From Sesamum alatum (Eukaryota; Streptophyta; Magnoliopsida; Lamiales; Pedaliaceae), in contig JACGWO010000013.1 of the NCBI GenBank assembly GCA_034509735.1, positions 11,800,136 through 11,864,135 on the forward strand: DNA of 64,000 nt, written 5' to 3'. This document shows positions 9,470 to 21,300 of the stretch, piece after piece. The notes under the pieces were generated by a model. It saw nothing but the letters and a program-made list of their open reading frames with translations, did no database searches and was not told the DNA's origin. A program made the position numbers and the translations under genes. The stretch's first letter is position 1, and each line of letters begins with the position of its first letter.

Positions 9470-11798
9470 AATTTTAACATCTACAAATTTTTGTATATAA
9501 TTATGGGGCTAATTATTAAGTATTAAAGAAATCTAGATTAACTGATAAATAAATTATTGATTAAAATTTGAATATATCCAATCTTTTAGGGACCAAATTA
9601 AAATTTTGTAAAGCTTTTGTGGTTAAAATTAAGAATCTTACAAATTTGGGAGATAAAGTGGATTTTGGAAAAAAGTAAATGTAATACATACATACATATA
9701 TTCGTATTATTATACTAATAAAACTTAAAGATGAGCATGGCTGGTAATGGGGCACGTGTGCCTTTGAATTCCAATGCAAAGCTAGCTACCACCTTTTCAT
9801 GCATGAAATAAAAGTGGCCAACCTTATTTCATTCTATCTTCTTCATTTTTGTTCTTCATTCTTCGTTCGGGTCTGCGGCAGGGTACGTTCTCAATGTTTT
9901 AAATTATGAATTAATCCATATATTTATACAATTTGATTAGTGTATTTATTAAATATAATTTATACTATTCGATATAGTGTTTAACTGGAAAATTTTATAA
10001 ATTTGAGTGTTTATAAATTAGTGATCAGTTAAATGTCTCAATTAAATTAAGGGTGTTATAGTTAACGACTCAAACTACTTAAATTTAGTAGATTTAATCA
10101 TTTCTACAATTGATTTCCTCAATTTAATTGGGTTGAAAGTTATATTTAGATAGAAAATTAGATAGGGATATTACAAAATTCTCTATTTGAGAAATATTAT
10201 AAAGTTATATTTGAAAGTATTATATTTAGTAGAAAGGAATATAAGAGTTTGAGATAATGTAATCCAAGAATTGTTATTAAGAATGGTAGCTACAATAAGA
10301 TGAGGGGTTTAATGAAATAGATTTTTATGACTTAATTGACAAACTATATATATATATATATATATCTGGGAAGCTAGATTTGCTTAGTTATTTTAAAAAA
10401 ATGGAACAAATATATGAATTTTGAGAGAAATGAAATATTAAGAGATTGGTGAAATATATATAAATACTATTTATTCTATTTAAAAAATTGACATTTTAGA
10501 TATTGATTATACACATTATAACTTATTATAGGACACGGGGATATAGTTGAGGACTGAACAACTTATTATTTGCTAATTGAGTCGTGGTAAAATCGAGGTA
10601 AGTAAATAATTAGTGTTGCCTATATATGTTCCTTTTTCCTATCAGTGTTCTATAAGTGAATTATTAGTAAAATCTATATATGTATTCTTTCTTTGTGATA
10701 CTACATTTATGTAAGTCTATGGTTCGTGCTAAAATTAATCTATTTTGAATTCTATGAGTTATTGATCATTAAATTTGAACGATTAATATTGTAAAAGTGA
10801 AATGACGAAACGTATTGAAATATTCTATTTGTTGAATGATGTGTTGTTGGTGCTTGTAAATGAAAATGTGTTGGTATGGGCTTTTACGTGACGAGTTGCT
10901 TACAAGAACAGTCATATGTGGAAAAGAGGGAGTGATGAAAACTGAGTATAATTATGATATGAATACCCCTTGATGTTATTAAGTAGCCTGTGTGGCAAAT
11001 GGAAATGAAAAGAGTTATGATGCGATATGAAAGAGTTATGATGCGATGTGAAAAGAACTATGATGCAAAATGAAAAGAGCTTTGATGCAAAATGAAAGAG
11101 CTATGATGCGAAATGAGATTGGTGAGCCTGTGTGGCATGTCAAAGGGATTCATGTATATGTATGTAATAAATAGTGAGGTTGAGTCGGTGGAGAAAAACA
11201 CTATATCACATTTCTGGTAAGCCAACTAGGAAAAGACGAGTTTGATTGATTGTATTGGTATGAGATGATTACGTAGAGAAATAAAATGAAATGTGTTTGA
11301 TCAAATTGATTATATTTTATACACATTGCTTATTTTCGTCTTGGTTGAAACTAGATTTGATGTGCATGTATAGGTGATGCTGATTAGTTACTTATTGAGT
11401 TGCAGACTCATTCCTCTACTAACATTTTTCAGGTACATATTTTGTTGTGCCTACTCACGAAACTAGGTCCACGTTTTTCATTCCATTCAGGTCGGGTCAG
11501 TATGCAGTTTTCTCCTTATCGTAAATAAAAATAGAAGTCTCATTTTGGATTAAAAGCGAGAATAGCATGTGAACTAATTATAACAGTTTTATTTTTGTCG
11601 TACTTGATATATATATATATATATATATATATGATCTGTGGATAAAATGATAAATATGCTTGTTGTGATGATGAGACTATGTATATATATACTCAGCAGG
11701 GACTAAATTATGTGCATAATTATATATATAAATTGGATTTACATTAAGTGTGATATTTAGGGAAGATGTAGTCGTAGTGCCGTTAGACGGTGCTACAC
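9470..11798. mobile_element. 2.3-kb insertion in RT, probable solo LTR
   Basis: RT codons read V-G-K-L up to 9469 and L-A-A-G-H-I-K-E from 11799, which defines the insertion of 2329 bp. It has no protein-coding signal. Its style (GTGAGCCTGTGTGGCA near 11125, TGAGTTGCAGACTCATTCC near 11397, TTTTTCAGGTA near 11425) resembles the long LTRs of plant chromovirus elements, so a solo LTR is the best guess. The right end, reversed, reads TGTAGCACCGTC, a plausible LTR start on the minus strand. I do not see a clear target duplication or the opposite LTR terminus. Confidence 0.45.
11007..11114. repeat. five tandem copies of a 21-22-bp unit
   Basis: Units such as GAAAAGAGTTATGATGCGAT repeat five times with a few changes (GCGATAT, GCGATGT, GCAAAAT, GCAAAAT, GCGAAAT endings). 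They lie inside the insertion in the Tat-like RT gene. A (TA)n run of about 28 bases is also present at 11607-11632. Confidence 0.85.
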
Positions 11799-12505
11799 TT
11801 AGCAGCTGGGCATATTAAGGAAATCCAATTTCCAGAATGGCTGTCAAATGTGGTACTTGTACCTAGGCCAGGTAACAAGTGGCATGTGTATTGATTCTTG
11901 ATATATTAATAAAGCATGTCCTAAAGATTTCTATCCCTTACCTCGTATAGAACAGCTTGTGGATTGCACCTCTGGTCATGAATTGCTAAGTCTAATGGAT
12001 GCCTCACAGGGTTACCACCAAATTATGCTTAACCCCGTGACCAGAAGCGAGTTAGCTTCATCACGTCAGGTGGGAACTATTGTTACATTATTATGCCCTT
12101 CGGGCTGAAGAATGCAGGTGCTACCTACCAACTACTGGTGGACCGTAGGATCAGAGAGTAGCTAGGTTGCAACATGGAAGTGTAAGTCGATGACATGTTG
12201 GTGAAGAGCTGGCAGGCGGACCATCACATTATTGACCTAGCTGAAACCTTCAGCGTGCTACGGAAGTACCACATGAAGCTGAACCCAGCTAAATGTGCAT
12301 TTGTAGTACAAAGTGGCAAACTCTTAGGGTACATGGTCATCGAGAAAGGTATCGAGGTCAACCCAGACAAGATACGAGCCATCCAGAAGATGAAGCCCCC
12401 TACCAACCTCAACGAAGTTCAAAAACTAGTTGGTCACATAGCTGCCCTCAGTAGGTTTTATATCCCGCTCAACATTATGCAGCCTATCGTTCTTCAAAGC
12501 TCTTA
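11799..12505 (+). pseudogene. Tat-like reverse transcriptase, second part
   Basis: It resumes with AAGHIKEIQFPEWLSNVVLV, then KACPKDFYPLPRIEQLVD and HELLSLMDASQGYHQIML, all standard gypsy RT blocks. The catalytic YVDDM box lies at 12186 (normal Y-x-D-D), preceded by several in-frame stops and frameshifts. The C-terminal part (12195-12505) carries YHMKLNPAKCAF and the G-Y-M-V segment, and ends in VQKLVGHIAALSRF. The catalytic residues survive but the frame does not. Confidence 0.85.
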
Positions 12506-12529
12506 GAAAGACCAAAAACTATGCTTGGG

Positions 12530-12904
12530 ATGTCCTGCCAGAAGGCTTCCCAAGACCTGAAGGCCTATCGGGCCGAGTACGAAGCTCTAATAGCTGGAAT
12601 CGAGATTGCATTAGATGTAGGAGCTAGGAACCTCACTATCTACACCGACTCCCAGCTTGTAACTAACTAGGTGCGAGGCACTTATAATGTCAAGGAGGAC
12701 ATAATGAAGGAAGACCTCCAAAAGACAAGTGAGCTTCGGAGCCAGCTGAAGAGCTTCCAGCTCCACCAAATCCCTCGCACTGAAAACACCAACGCGGACT
12801 ACCTTACCCGGCTGGCCAGCTCCCTGGCTTATTGCAGAACTTGTACCATCACTGTAAGAATCCTTACTAAAGTCACCCCTATTACTGACATTAATCTATT
12901 GTAA
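12530..12904 (+). pseudogene. Tat-like RNase H
   Basis: It contains KAYRAEYEALIAGIEIAL, then NLTIYTDSQLV (the second acidic motif) and NTNADYLTRLASSL (the last catalytic Asp region). A stop replaces a codon after SQLVTN at 12668. The N-terminal DG-S motif is missing because the preceding frame is disturbed. The role is removal of the RNA template during reverse transcription. Confidence 0.8.
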
Positions 12905-12944
12905 ATCAACACAGATTGGAGGAAACCCCTCTTAGACTACCTGC

Positions 12945-14105
12945 ATGAGGGGATCTTTCCTGCTGATGAACACAAGGCCGTCCATGAGGAGCAGGGCAGC
13001 CAAATTTGCTCTACTAGGAGGAATCCTATATAAACATAGTTTTTCCCAACCCCACCTCCAGTGCTTATTTGCTGAGGAAAGTCGAACCACATTACAAGAG
13101 ATACACGAAGGATCTTGTGGATCCCACACAGGTGGTATGGTTCTTGCAGGTAAGACCTTACGAGTTGGATACTTCTGGCCTACTCTCAAGAAGGATGCAT
13201 TAGATTGGGTAAGAGGTGGGAGCAATGCCAAAAGCAAGCCCCACTTATCCATATACCAGCCTAACCATTCAAAGCCATCTCAGCACCTTGTCCATTTTCC
13301 TAGTGGGGATGGACATAGTAGGTCCCTTCCTACCTGCACAAGGACAATGCAAATTCCTACTGGTAGCAGTGGACAACTTCAACAAGTGGGTCGGAGTTGA
13401 GCCCCTTGCTAAGATTACGAAAAATGAAGTGCTCAAATTCCTCTGGAAGAAAATAGTTTGTAGGTGTGGTTTACCTTGTGTAGTTATTTCTGACATTGGT
13501 CCTTAGTTTCAGGTCTGGAGAATCCAAGATTCGTGTGCTGACCTAATCATCCAGCAAAGCTTCAATTCAGTGGCCTACCCCAAGTTAATGGGTAGGTCGA
13601 AGTTACAAGCCGCATCCTGGTGCTAGGCATCAAAACCAAGCTAGAGCAAGTAGGAGGGCAATGGGTTGACGCCCTGCCCAGTGTGTTGTGGTCTTAAAGA
13701 ACCACCCCCAGGTCTACCACTGGAGAAACAACATTCAACTTGGTGTACGGCTCAAAGGTTGTTATCCCTACGGAAGCAGGACTAGAAACCTTTAGGGTCC
13801 AGCAATATGAGCAGGAAAGAAATGATGCCCTTCTGCGTACTAACCTCAACTTAATAGATCAGGTCGGAGAAGATGCTCGAACGCGCATGTAAAGATACAA
13901 AGAGAAGGTGGTAAACTCCTATAACAGAATATAAAGAGAAGAGAATTCCATGTAGGAGACTTCGTACTAAGACGATATAGTGCTCTTAAACCAGTCGGAA
14001 AACGACTCTTAACTGGAAGGGTCCTTTCAAGGTGGCCAGAATGGTGCATATGAGCTAGAACACACAGATGGGAGAAAGATCTCGTCCATAGAACACCTAT
14101 AATCT
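12945..14105 (+). pseudogene. Tat-like integrase
   Basis: The zinc-binding domain appears as EIHEGSCGSHTGG and GYFWPTLKKDALDWV (13090-13215). The catalytic core starts with GMDIVGPFLPAQG at 13308 and continues CKFLLVAVDNFNKWVGVEPL. The second catalytic Asp is in VVISDIGP, where the usual SDNG reads SDIG, followed by a stop. Later pieces in shifted frames include GVGQWVDALP-like and RTTPRSTTGETTFNLVYGS segments near 13690. The final basic region near 13900 is also frameshifted. Inactive. Confidence 0.8.
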
Positions 14106-14251
14106 CAGGAGTTCTATCCCTGAAAATCCTTACTATTTGTTTATAGCTTGCTAACCTTGTAATCAAACATTATATTAAATGAATAAGACAATTCTTGCTT
14201 CTCTTGTTGTGTTATTTCCAAGCTCAGTTTTAGCTCTTAGTTGATTCCAAT

Positions 14252-14466
14252 AAGTCGCCTACTGGGGCACGCTCTCACATAAGTCGCCCTAATTGGCGCA
14301 CGCTCTTACATAAGCCGCCACTTGCTGGCACACGCTCTTACATAAGTCATCACCAGCTAGCGCACGCTCTTACATAAGTCGCCTGTTGCTGCACACTGTT
14401 ACGTAAGTCGTCTGTTGGCGCATGCTTCTACATAAATCACCACTAGTTGGAACATACTTCCTACTA
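14252..14466. repeat. tandem array, seven units of 29-33 bp
   Basis: Units begin AAGTCGCC or a variant, have a variable middle, then GGCGCACGCTCTTACAT. The GTCGCC and GGCGCAC parts are close to complementary, so each of the better units could form a small hairpin. The array lies just 3' of integrase in the Tat-like element, a position where this lineage often carries tandem repeats. Confidence 0.85.
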
Positions 14467-14799
14467 ACAGCTACCAACTCACACGTTCACTGCAAATTCC
14501 AGCTGCCTTCTATGGGCACATCTATTTAAGCACAATGATAAAGCCTGTTTAAGCTAACTTACTACTTGAATCCTATCCTTACTCAGTTATATCCGACTTG
14601 ATATACTACTTGATATATCCTCACTGATAAAAATGTAGCATCTTCTTTGCTAAATGACATGAACAACTGGGATAAATACTCATGCATCAGCTGGGATATA
14701 GTAGGATAATGCCTCTCGATTTATAACATGTTATTGAAACCTACAAGCTTGCTCACTTATTAGGTTTGAACCTTATCTTATATGCCTAACTTTTCTTCT

Positions 14800-15627
14800 A
14801 CCCAACTTATGTGTTATCACATCATTTTTTACTGCTTGGTTGACTTATACCCATGGGAGACGGAGAGAGCCTCCCTCTTTTATCTATCTTATTATTTTAA
14901 CACCTGCAGGGAATGTTCTTACTTAGCATATAACCTGGGTATTTCCCAGTCAAGCACTTACACTAACCTGCAGAAAAATACCAAGCGTGGCAAAGAAACC
15001 AGTAAAAAGGAAAAATGTGCTTGCATAAAGGAAAAAAGCATCCCCCCTAGAAGTGAAATAGAACAATCTAGCACTAGCCTTATTCAGCATGAAGAAGGAG
15101 TTGAATTGAGCGGCAGAAGGGACCTCGCCTAAAGTCCTAACCAGTATATAAAACCCAACTAGTATGCTAAAAGATTTTGGCTCTAGCTAGCACAGAGGGA
15201 CCTGGAACAAGGTGGACACCTCAGCAACAAAGGGATGCACAGGAACCGTAACCCAGCTTTCAGCCGGGCCATGTAAAAACAACGAAGCCCTCAAGTGGGA
15301 AATTAGGGCGTTTAAGGTGGGGAGTTGAATTAGAAATTCATCACGTATCCCAAACTTAGACCTAATCTCTTCTATGCCCTTCTCCTTCACACACCAAAAG
15401 ACCCTAAAGGACTTAGTACCGGAGGCCACTACCCTATACTCCACCTTCTCCTCTCTATTTCTTCCTTAGTGGACGTCCTCCTAGTACTACATCTCCTCCT
15501 CACCCTAACCTTTCGGAGGACCAGAGTGGGAGGTCGCTGGATTCTCCTAACCATCATCACTGGACATCTCCCCCAGATCAATCACAAATTCGTCAATAAT
15601 CCTCTCATACACGCCTCCCTCAGACAT
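14800..15627 (-). pseudogene. antisense ORF of the Tat-like element (gypsy-type putative transposase domain)
   Basis: Read on the minus strand from ATG 15627 (MSEGGVYERIIDEFVIDLGE) the frame has a few stops, then SKFGIRDEFLIQLPTLNALI near 15350, a VPVHPFVAEVSTLFQVPL segment ending at 15187, and beyond one stop PKSFSILVGFYILVRTLGEV and the FFMLNKASARLFYFTSR segment. This order matches the domain named putative gypsy-type transposase, found as an antisense ORF in Tat/Ogre-type elements. Its function is unknown. The assignment rests on motif recall; a profile search would settle it. Confidence 0.6.
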
Positions 15628-16202
15628 GACTGGCAGGAATAAAGCAGAGAAAGGATAAGGACACTTACCTAGGAGGAGAGAGATTGAAAACAACAAGGCT
15701 TTTTAGCGAAATAAGCTCGGATTGAGAGATTTCTATAGAAATTTTCAAAAGAGTGGTTAGAAAAGCCCGATTCTCATACGAAGGAAGAGAAGAAGAATGA
15801 GGGGAAAATATATCTAGATGCGTGAGTAAGGTGAAGAATCTGAAAAAAGAAAAAATCCTTATATATCAGCCAGACAAGTAGTCCTACCAACTAGGGACTC
15901 TAGTGTAAAGTTGGTTACCACTCGCCAATTAAGGATCGTGTGGACTCCCGAGATAGAAGGGACTCTTCCTATGCCTTTTTCTCTTGCAATCATTGTTGAT
16001 TATATGTTTTTAGACTACTTTTTTGAATTTCCTTAATCTGCGCGCACAGGTTCCTTTAGAAGGAAGGACTCTCCAACTGGGAATGAACACTCTAGTAGCA
16101 GGATCTGCCCTGCTGATGAAGAGCATGAAGATTTTTGTCTTTCTTTTTTTGCAGGACATTCCAAATACTCCAGTAGTCCAGCTTTGCCACTTGCACTCCT
16201 AA

Positions 16203-16219
16203 GGTGGGGGGAGGGGGGT
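16203..16219 (+). other. polypurine tract of the Tat-like element
   Basis: The run GGTGGGGGGAGGGGGGT ends immediately before the LTR's TGATGCCCCCG. Confidence 0.8.
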
Positions 16220-17004
16220 TGATGCCCCCGAAATCTATCCTGGATTGCAAAAGCCCAAGAACATCCTCTATGAACCCAACTGGTAATCAGCCGGCCAGCC
16301 CATCAGCTAGAAAGGTAAGGCCCTTTTTGTTTTACTGAACTGGCATGCCCTAAAAATAAGCCCATTCCAGCCAGACATGTCATCATACAGCTGGACGGAC
16401 ACATCATATAACTCGCCAACACATCAAGACACATCATACTAAAAGATCCCACTCAGATTCTCAGGGATTGGACGGGAATTAAGCTGATAAGCCACAAGTA
16501 ACAGTTTTCTGAAAATCTCAGTAGACTTGGCATGACTTGGTAAAACAGTCATATCTATTTCAACATTTATCCAATCACAAACGATTTCTTGTGAATGATA
16601 GCCAACTCAAAGGGCTTTCCAACGGTATACAACACCCAACAACAACCTTCCAAATCTAGCTCTAAAAATGGCTATAAATTGACCTATTGTGCAGTCATTA
16701 GGGCCAAGCTTCGTGACATCAATCCAACACTCTCTCTTTGACAATTACACACTCTCACACTCGGTTTTACTATTTGCTAGCTAAGTTTAGCTCATTTTTA
16801 CTGAATTATGTCACCCACACGAGTTATCATCCATCATTCTTCACAAATCACCATTATTGTCATCGTATATTCAAATTTCTTTACACTATAGTGACTTAAG
16901 CATTGGAGTGCTAACCCGTCTTTGCAGGTTAGTCCCCCCAAATCTTAGGATTCTCTTGAAGGTCCTTCGAAATTTGCAGTACTTTTGGACTCAGGTATGC
17001 ATCA
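16220..17004 (+). repeat. LTR of the Tat-like element (785 bp)
   Basis: It starts TGATGCCCCCGAAATC after the polypurine tract and ends GTATGCATCA before a primer-site-like TGGAGCTGTCTGTGGGAA. A TATAAAT promoter-like box lies at 16673-16679. It has both a 3'-LTR mark on its left (polypurine tract) and a 5'-LTR mark on its right (primer site). Confidence 0.75.
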
Positions 17005-17096
17005 ATGGAGCTGTCTGTGGGAAATTTGAGCTTAATGAGTGAAAAATGATCAATTCAGACAACGGAGGTGACAATGGATCTTTCACTTTACATTAG
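17005..17096 (+). other. primer site, leader and gag start following the LTR
   Basis: TGGAGCTGTCTGTGGGAA at 17006-17023 is a close variant of the TGGCGCCGTCTGTGGGAA found after the 5' LTR of Tat-like elements. The following leader has an ATG near 17047 that opens MINSDNGGDNGSFTL and then stops. A flanking TIR element begins at 17110. Confidence 0.6.
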
Positions 17097-17109
17097 TTTA
17101 TAAATTTTA

Positions 17110-17936
17110 GGGTTAATTACACTTACACACTCTCTAAAAATGCGGAATTACATGTTTTCCCAAAAAAAATTTAATATTACACTTACACCTCCTCCGAAAA
17201 TTCTTTGTTTACACCCGAACCCCTTTAGAGGTTTGGATGGAATATCTTAACATCGGCAAAAAAAATACATAATTTCCAATTTTATTCCCATTTAACATTC
17301 ACTTTAATATTTTTTATACTTATAAGGGGGTAAATGTGATATATATATATATATATATAAAGTCCAAAGGTGTAATTTTAATAAAATATTATTTTTGAAT
17401 TATAACCATTGGATATACAGTAGTCGCTTATAAATGAAAAACTAGCTATTTTTTTGTTCTTTTTTTTTACTTTCTATATACGGTGTAAGGTGAGCCCCAG
17501 TTTGCATATATTTCGTGAAACACTAGATGAAGTATTTGATCAAGACATTTTCAAGAAATAAATGCAATAATTATGTTAATCTTACTCCATATATAGGAAG
17601 TAAAAAACCACAAAAAGATGACTAGTTTTTTATTCATCTATGACTACTTTCTATGCAATGGCTACAATTTAGGAGCAATATTTTATTACAATTACGCCCT
17701 TTTGACTTTATATATATTACATTTATCCCTACGAATATAAAAGTATTACGAGAAAATATTGAATGAAGGATAAAATTGAAAATATAAATATTTTTTGCTA
17801 ACAACAACATTTTCCCTCCAACCCTAATGGACGGAATCATGTATAAACGGTGAACTTTTAAAGGAATATAAATATAATTTTAAAACTTTTTTGGAGAAAA
17901 TTGTAATCTACAAAAAGTCTAAGTGTAATTATCCTT
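17110..17936. mobile_element. 827-bp TIR element, non-autonomous
   Basis: The left end GGGTTAATTACACTTACAC and the reversed right end AAGGATAATTACACTTAGAC form a short imperfect terminal inverted repeat. The 8-base sequence AAATTTTA flanks it on both sides (17102-17109 and 17937-17944). An 8-base target duplication fits hAT or a short MULE. No ORF with transposase similarity is visible; a (TA)n run lies at 17339-17358. The first base of the element is ambiguous by one position. Confidence 0.75.
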
Positions 17937-17944
17937 AAATTTTA

Positions 17945-18338
17945 AAACATCTTATAAAATATTTTTAAAAAATTATAAACTCCCCCAAACACACTCTTGA
18001 TCACCTGAAGAGTTTGTTCTTTTAGTTCTCCTTTGTTTGTTTTTGTTTTAGTTATATTTTAATCTTCATCTGTGTCAACTGATGTAACAAGTACCTTTTT
18101 CTTAGATATAGCACCTGTAATTCGATATAAATTCATTCTACTCCATAAATAAATAAAGAACCACCACCTTAGTACCAAAATGTGAAAACCATAACTTACT
18201 TATGTAGTGATAAGATTTTTAACTATGGGGTAACAATCAAACACCTATTACAGTCAATTTAGGCAAGTCCTTTAGAAATTTGAACATATATACATTCCCC
18301 AACTCAAAATTTATATACAAATAAGTAGTAGGAAACAA
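17945..18338. other. AT-rich 3' flank of NPC1
   Basis: Non-coding, downstream of the NPC1 stop codon. It should contain the 3' UTR and polyadenylation region on the minus strand, but I see no clear canonical signal. Confidence 0.5.
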
Positions 18339-21300
18339 TCAGAAGGATTCATGGCCGCGACTGTACTGCTCTTCCGCAGTTCTGCTGGTGAGGGAGGGTC
18401 TCATCGTGACGAGCGCTGACTCATTCGCTCCGGCCCTCAAAGCAGCCCGTCCGGCTTCCAAGAATCGTTTAACTGCATCCTCAGCATACTGATTAGCCAT
18501 ACCAACAGTCATGCCTCTTCCAATATCAGGATAGGCATTCAGGATGTGGTCACCGTTGAGCTGTGACGCTAGCTGAATCATTTCGATTTGAAATTCAGAG
18601 AGTTTAACGTCTTCCTTCGGTCCCGTATGCCTTAACATGGTCCTAACTTCTGGGAGTTTCTCTGAACAATTCAAGTTTCAAGCTTGATTAGAATCAAGCA
18701 AGTTTCTTTCTTGATACAATTGCACAATCAACTCAAAAGTATAAAAGAGAAATAGAAAACTTGACAGAAATGAACTTCAGCTATTGGAAAGTAAGAGTAC
18801 AACTAGCTTCTTTAATGCAGCTAGGACAGCAAATTGAGCCAAAAGAATGTTAATGTTGGTCGACAATCGCAAACTGATACCAAGAGCTTGTCAATAATTT
18901 CACATCACTCGTACATACTCCATGGGGTATGCTACCTATCCAAGTCCAAGCTCGTCAAAATAAATAACACCGCAAGGTGTGGCCACATGGACCTAGTCAC
19001 ACTCACAACACTAGCCTCAGGCATACAAGGAACCAGCATACAAGTCAAATATGCTAAACGGGATGTCGAAAAACAGACCACAACACTCAAATGACTTGAG
19101 ACATGCTATTTGATGTGGGACTAGATGTTGAGTTTAAAGGCAACCATTTCTCCCCGTTCTAGAAAATCACTGAAGTAGTGCAAAATGGTGAAGCGTACAA
19201 AACAACAATTATCGATCCGTAGAATAGAACTTCACGACATCAAAGAATCATTTGTTCCCAGAATTGAAAAAACTTCTTTCAGTTTCAGTTCTCTGTCTCT
19301 GCAGAAAGCACTATATAGTCACCACTGGTGAATTAAAAATCTGCCAACTCTATTCTAATTGATACGATATCTGCTCTAATCTCAAGAGTTATATATAGTC
19401 CGAACAAGAAATTAGTATGAATCAGTGCACTTATCAACTTTAGATCCACATATAGGTGCTAGTCATATAACCCAAAAGCATCACATCACAAAATTCATTA
19501 CCAACAATTGCCGAGACCAAGTGATTGTGATTGTTAATTTTTAATTTTGGCTTACATGCAGATGGTGTCTTACGATTATCAACCTTATGCTGAGGATCAA
19601 GACAGCAGCGTCTAGTCCGAACAGTTCTGAATAATAATAACACCAATGGAAATGCAACGAATAGGTCCTGAGTAGAAACCCTTCGGGACTGGATGGTGCT
19701 AACTTTCCACGCTTAGTAAATATTCAAGAGACAAAGATCTCTCTTCCAAAAAGAAAAAATTCCCCTCTCAACCCAATTCCTCTCCTTCCTTGTTCCAATT
19801 AGTTATCCGAATTTCAGTCAAAGAACTTTAACGTGTTGGATGAAGCACAAGGCAATAATATGATCAATGGCCATTGATTGGTCAGGCACAAGAGAACCAT
19901 ATTACTACAGCTACCATAAGGATATCTTCTATTTATCTCTTTCTCGAGCTATAACCTCAGGACAAATGTAGCAGTCAAACTCTGTCCCCCTTTCCGAACT
20001 CCAAAGCCATTTATTAAGTCTATTAAGATAATTTTGTATTTTACCAGTTCCCTGCTAATTCATATTTGGTTCTGAAAAATATGCCAAGTAGAACACATAT
20101 GATACAGACAAACCCTAACACATAGGAGAATTTTCTAGTCAAAGCCATTTCAACAACAGAACCCAATGGATATACACAGAAACAATATAGAATGGGTCAA
20201 TGAAACACAACGAGAGCCTATTTTAAGCGAATAGGTTACTTTAACAACACAGCAAGGTAAATGCATACCTGGACAGTCATCTCGAGGAGTATCACGCAAG
20301 TAAAAGTATTTCTCGAAGGTACCAGCCCATGCATCCCTTTTTGTCAAGAAGTTTGATTGAAGATTAAAAAGCTTCTTCACAGTAGCAGGTATTGATGAGT
20401 GTTCATATTGTGAAGATGGGGTTGGCCCGTTTGGTTCATGGATGACTGCAGGAAAAAATATTGAATCAGGGCAGAAAAGGAGCCAGAGGATAATGTCTCA
20501 AAGAGAGAGAAATCAAAGACATTCCACTGGAAAAAGGAAATGCCTCAGTTCAGATATGATCCGATTCCACCTTATATCAAAGAATGCAAAGTCAGAAGTA
20601 CTCATTAATCTTTTCACAGAAAAGGTTGTCCTCAAAACCTAACTTATTCGTCCAACATATGAAAATATACGTCAAGTTGGTCATCCTTGTGACGAAAGAG
20701 AAACAAGACTGGAACTTTCTCTTTATGCTACTAACAAAGTGAGGGAAATGTATGTTTGCAGTCTCTGGCAACAGTCAATTAATCGGTTGCAGTGTAGCCT
20801 CAAAAGAAATACGGCAGGGGCAATTTCCAGTCCAAAGACGAGAAATATCCACGACATTATACTTTCAGTTTCCATAATCAATGATCCATAGCAAAAAACT
20901 TAAGGAGCTTTGACATCAAAGTTACCCAACCATTACTCTTTGATATCCACTGAGAACTAGGACAAGATAAACTGAAGTTTCATAAATCATTGATCTTCTA
21001 TGAGACATGTCTACCCTTAGGAAAAGTTATACTAACAAAGAAATTTTAATTGCTGTCAGATGAAAAGTTTTCAATTCATTTATCAAGGCCCAGAATAGAA
21101 ATGTCCAACAAGAAGACACTGCCCAGAAGAAAAATGTATGCAGAAGTACATCAGGGGACTTCAATTGGATCTTAACATGTTTAGCAGTTTATGTAATAAC
21201 AAAACCAATGGTAAAAGTGAACCAATCAAAAAACGAATTCGGAGTTGAGATCAAACCAAGCAAATTATAGGCATTCAACCACCCAGTTTGATCAAACCAA

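Larger units (their letters stand above)
7456..17096 (+). mobile_element. Tat-like Ty3/gypsy element, 5'-truncated, pol split by an insertion
   Basis: Domains in order: gag (7484-8340), protease (8585-8985), RT (9007-9469 and 11799-12505), RNase H (12530-12904), integrase (12945-14105), a 29-33-bp tandem array (14252-14466), an antisense ORF (15627-14800, minus), polypurine tract (16203-16219) and LTR (16220-17004). The long region between integrase and LTR with tandem repeats and an antisense ORF is known from Tat/Ogre-type plant elements. The left end is replaced by the Athila-like LTR at 7455. Many stops and frameshifts show it is long dead. Confidence 0.8.

Noticed and set aside
14252..14466. 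Possible CRISPR-like array
   Set aside because: Units are contiguous degenerate repeats without unique spacers, in a plant retroelement.
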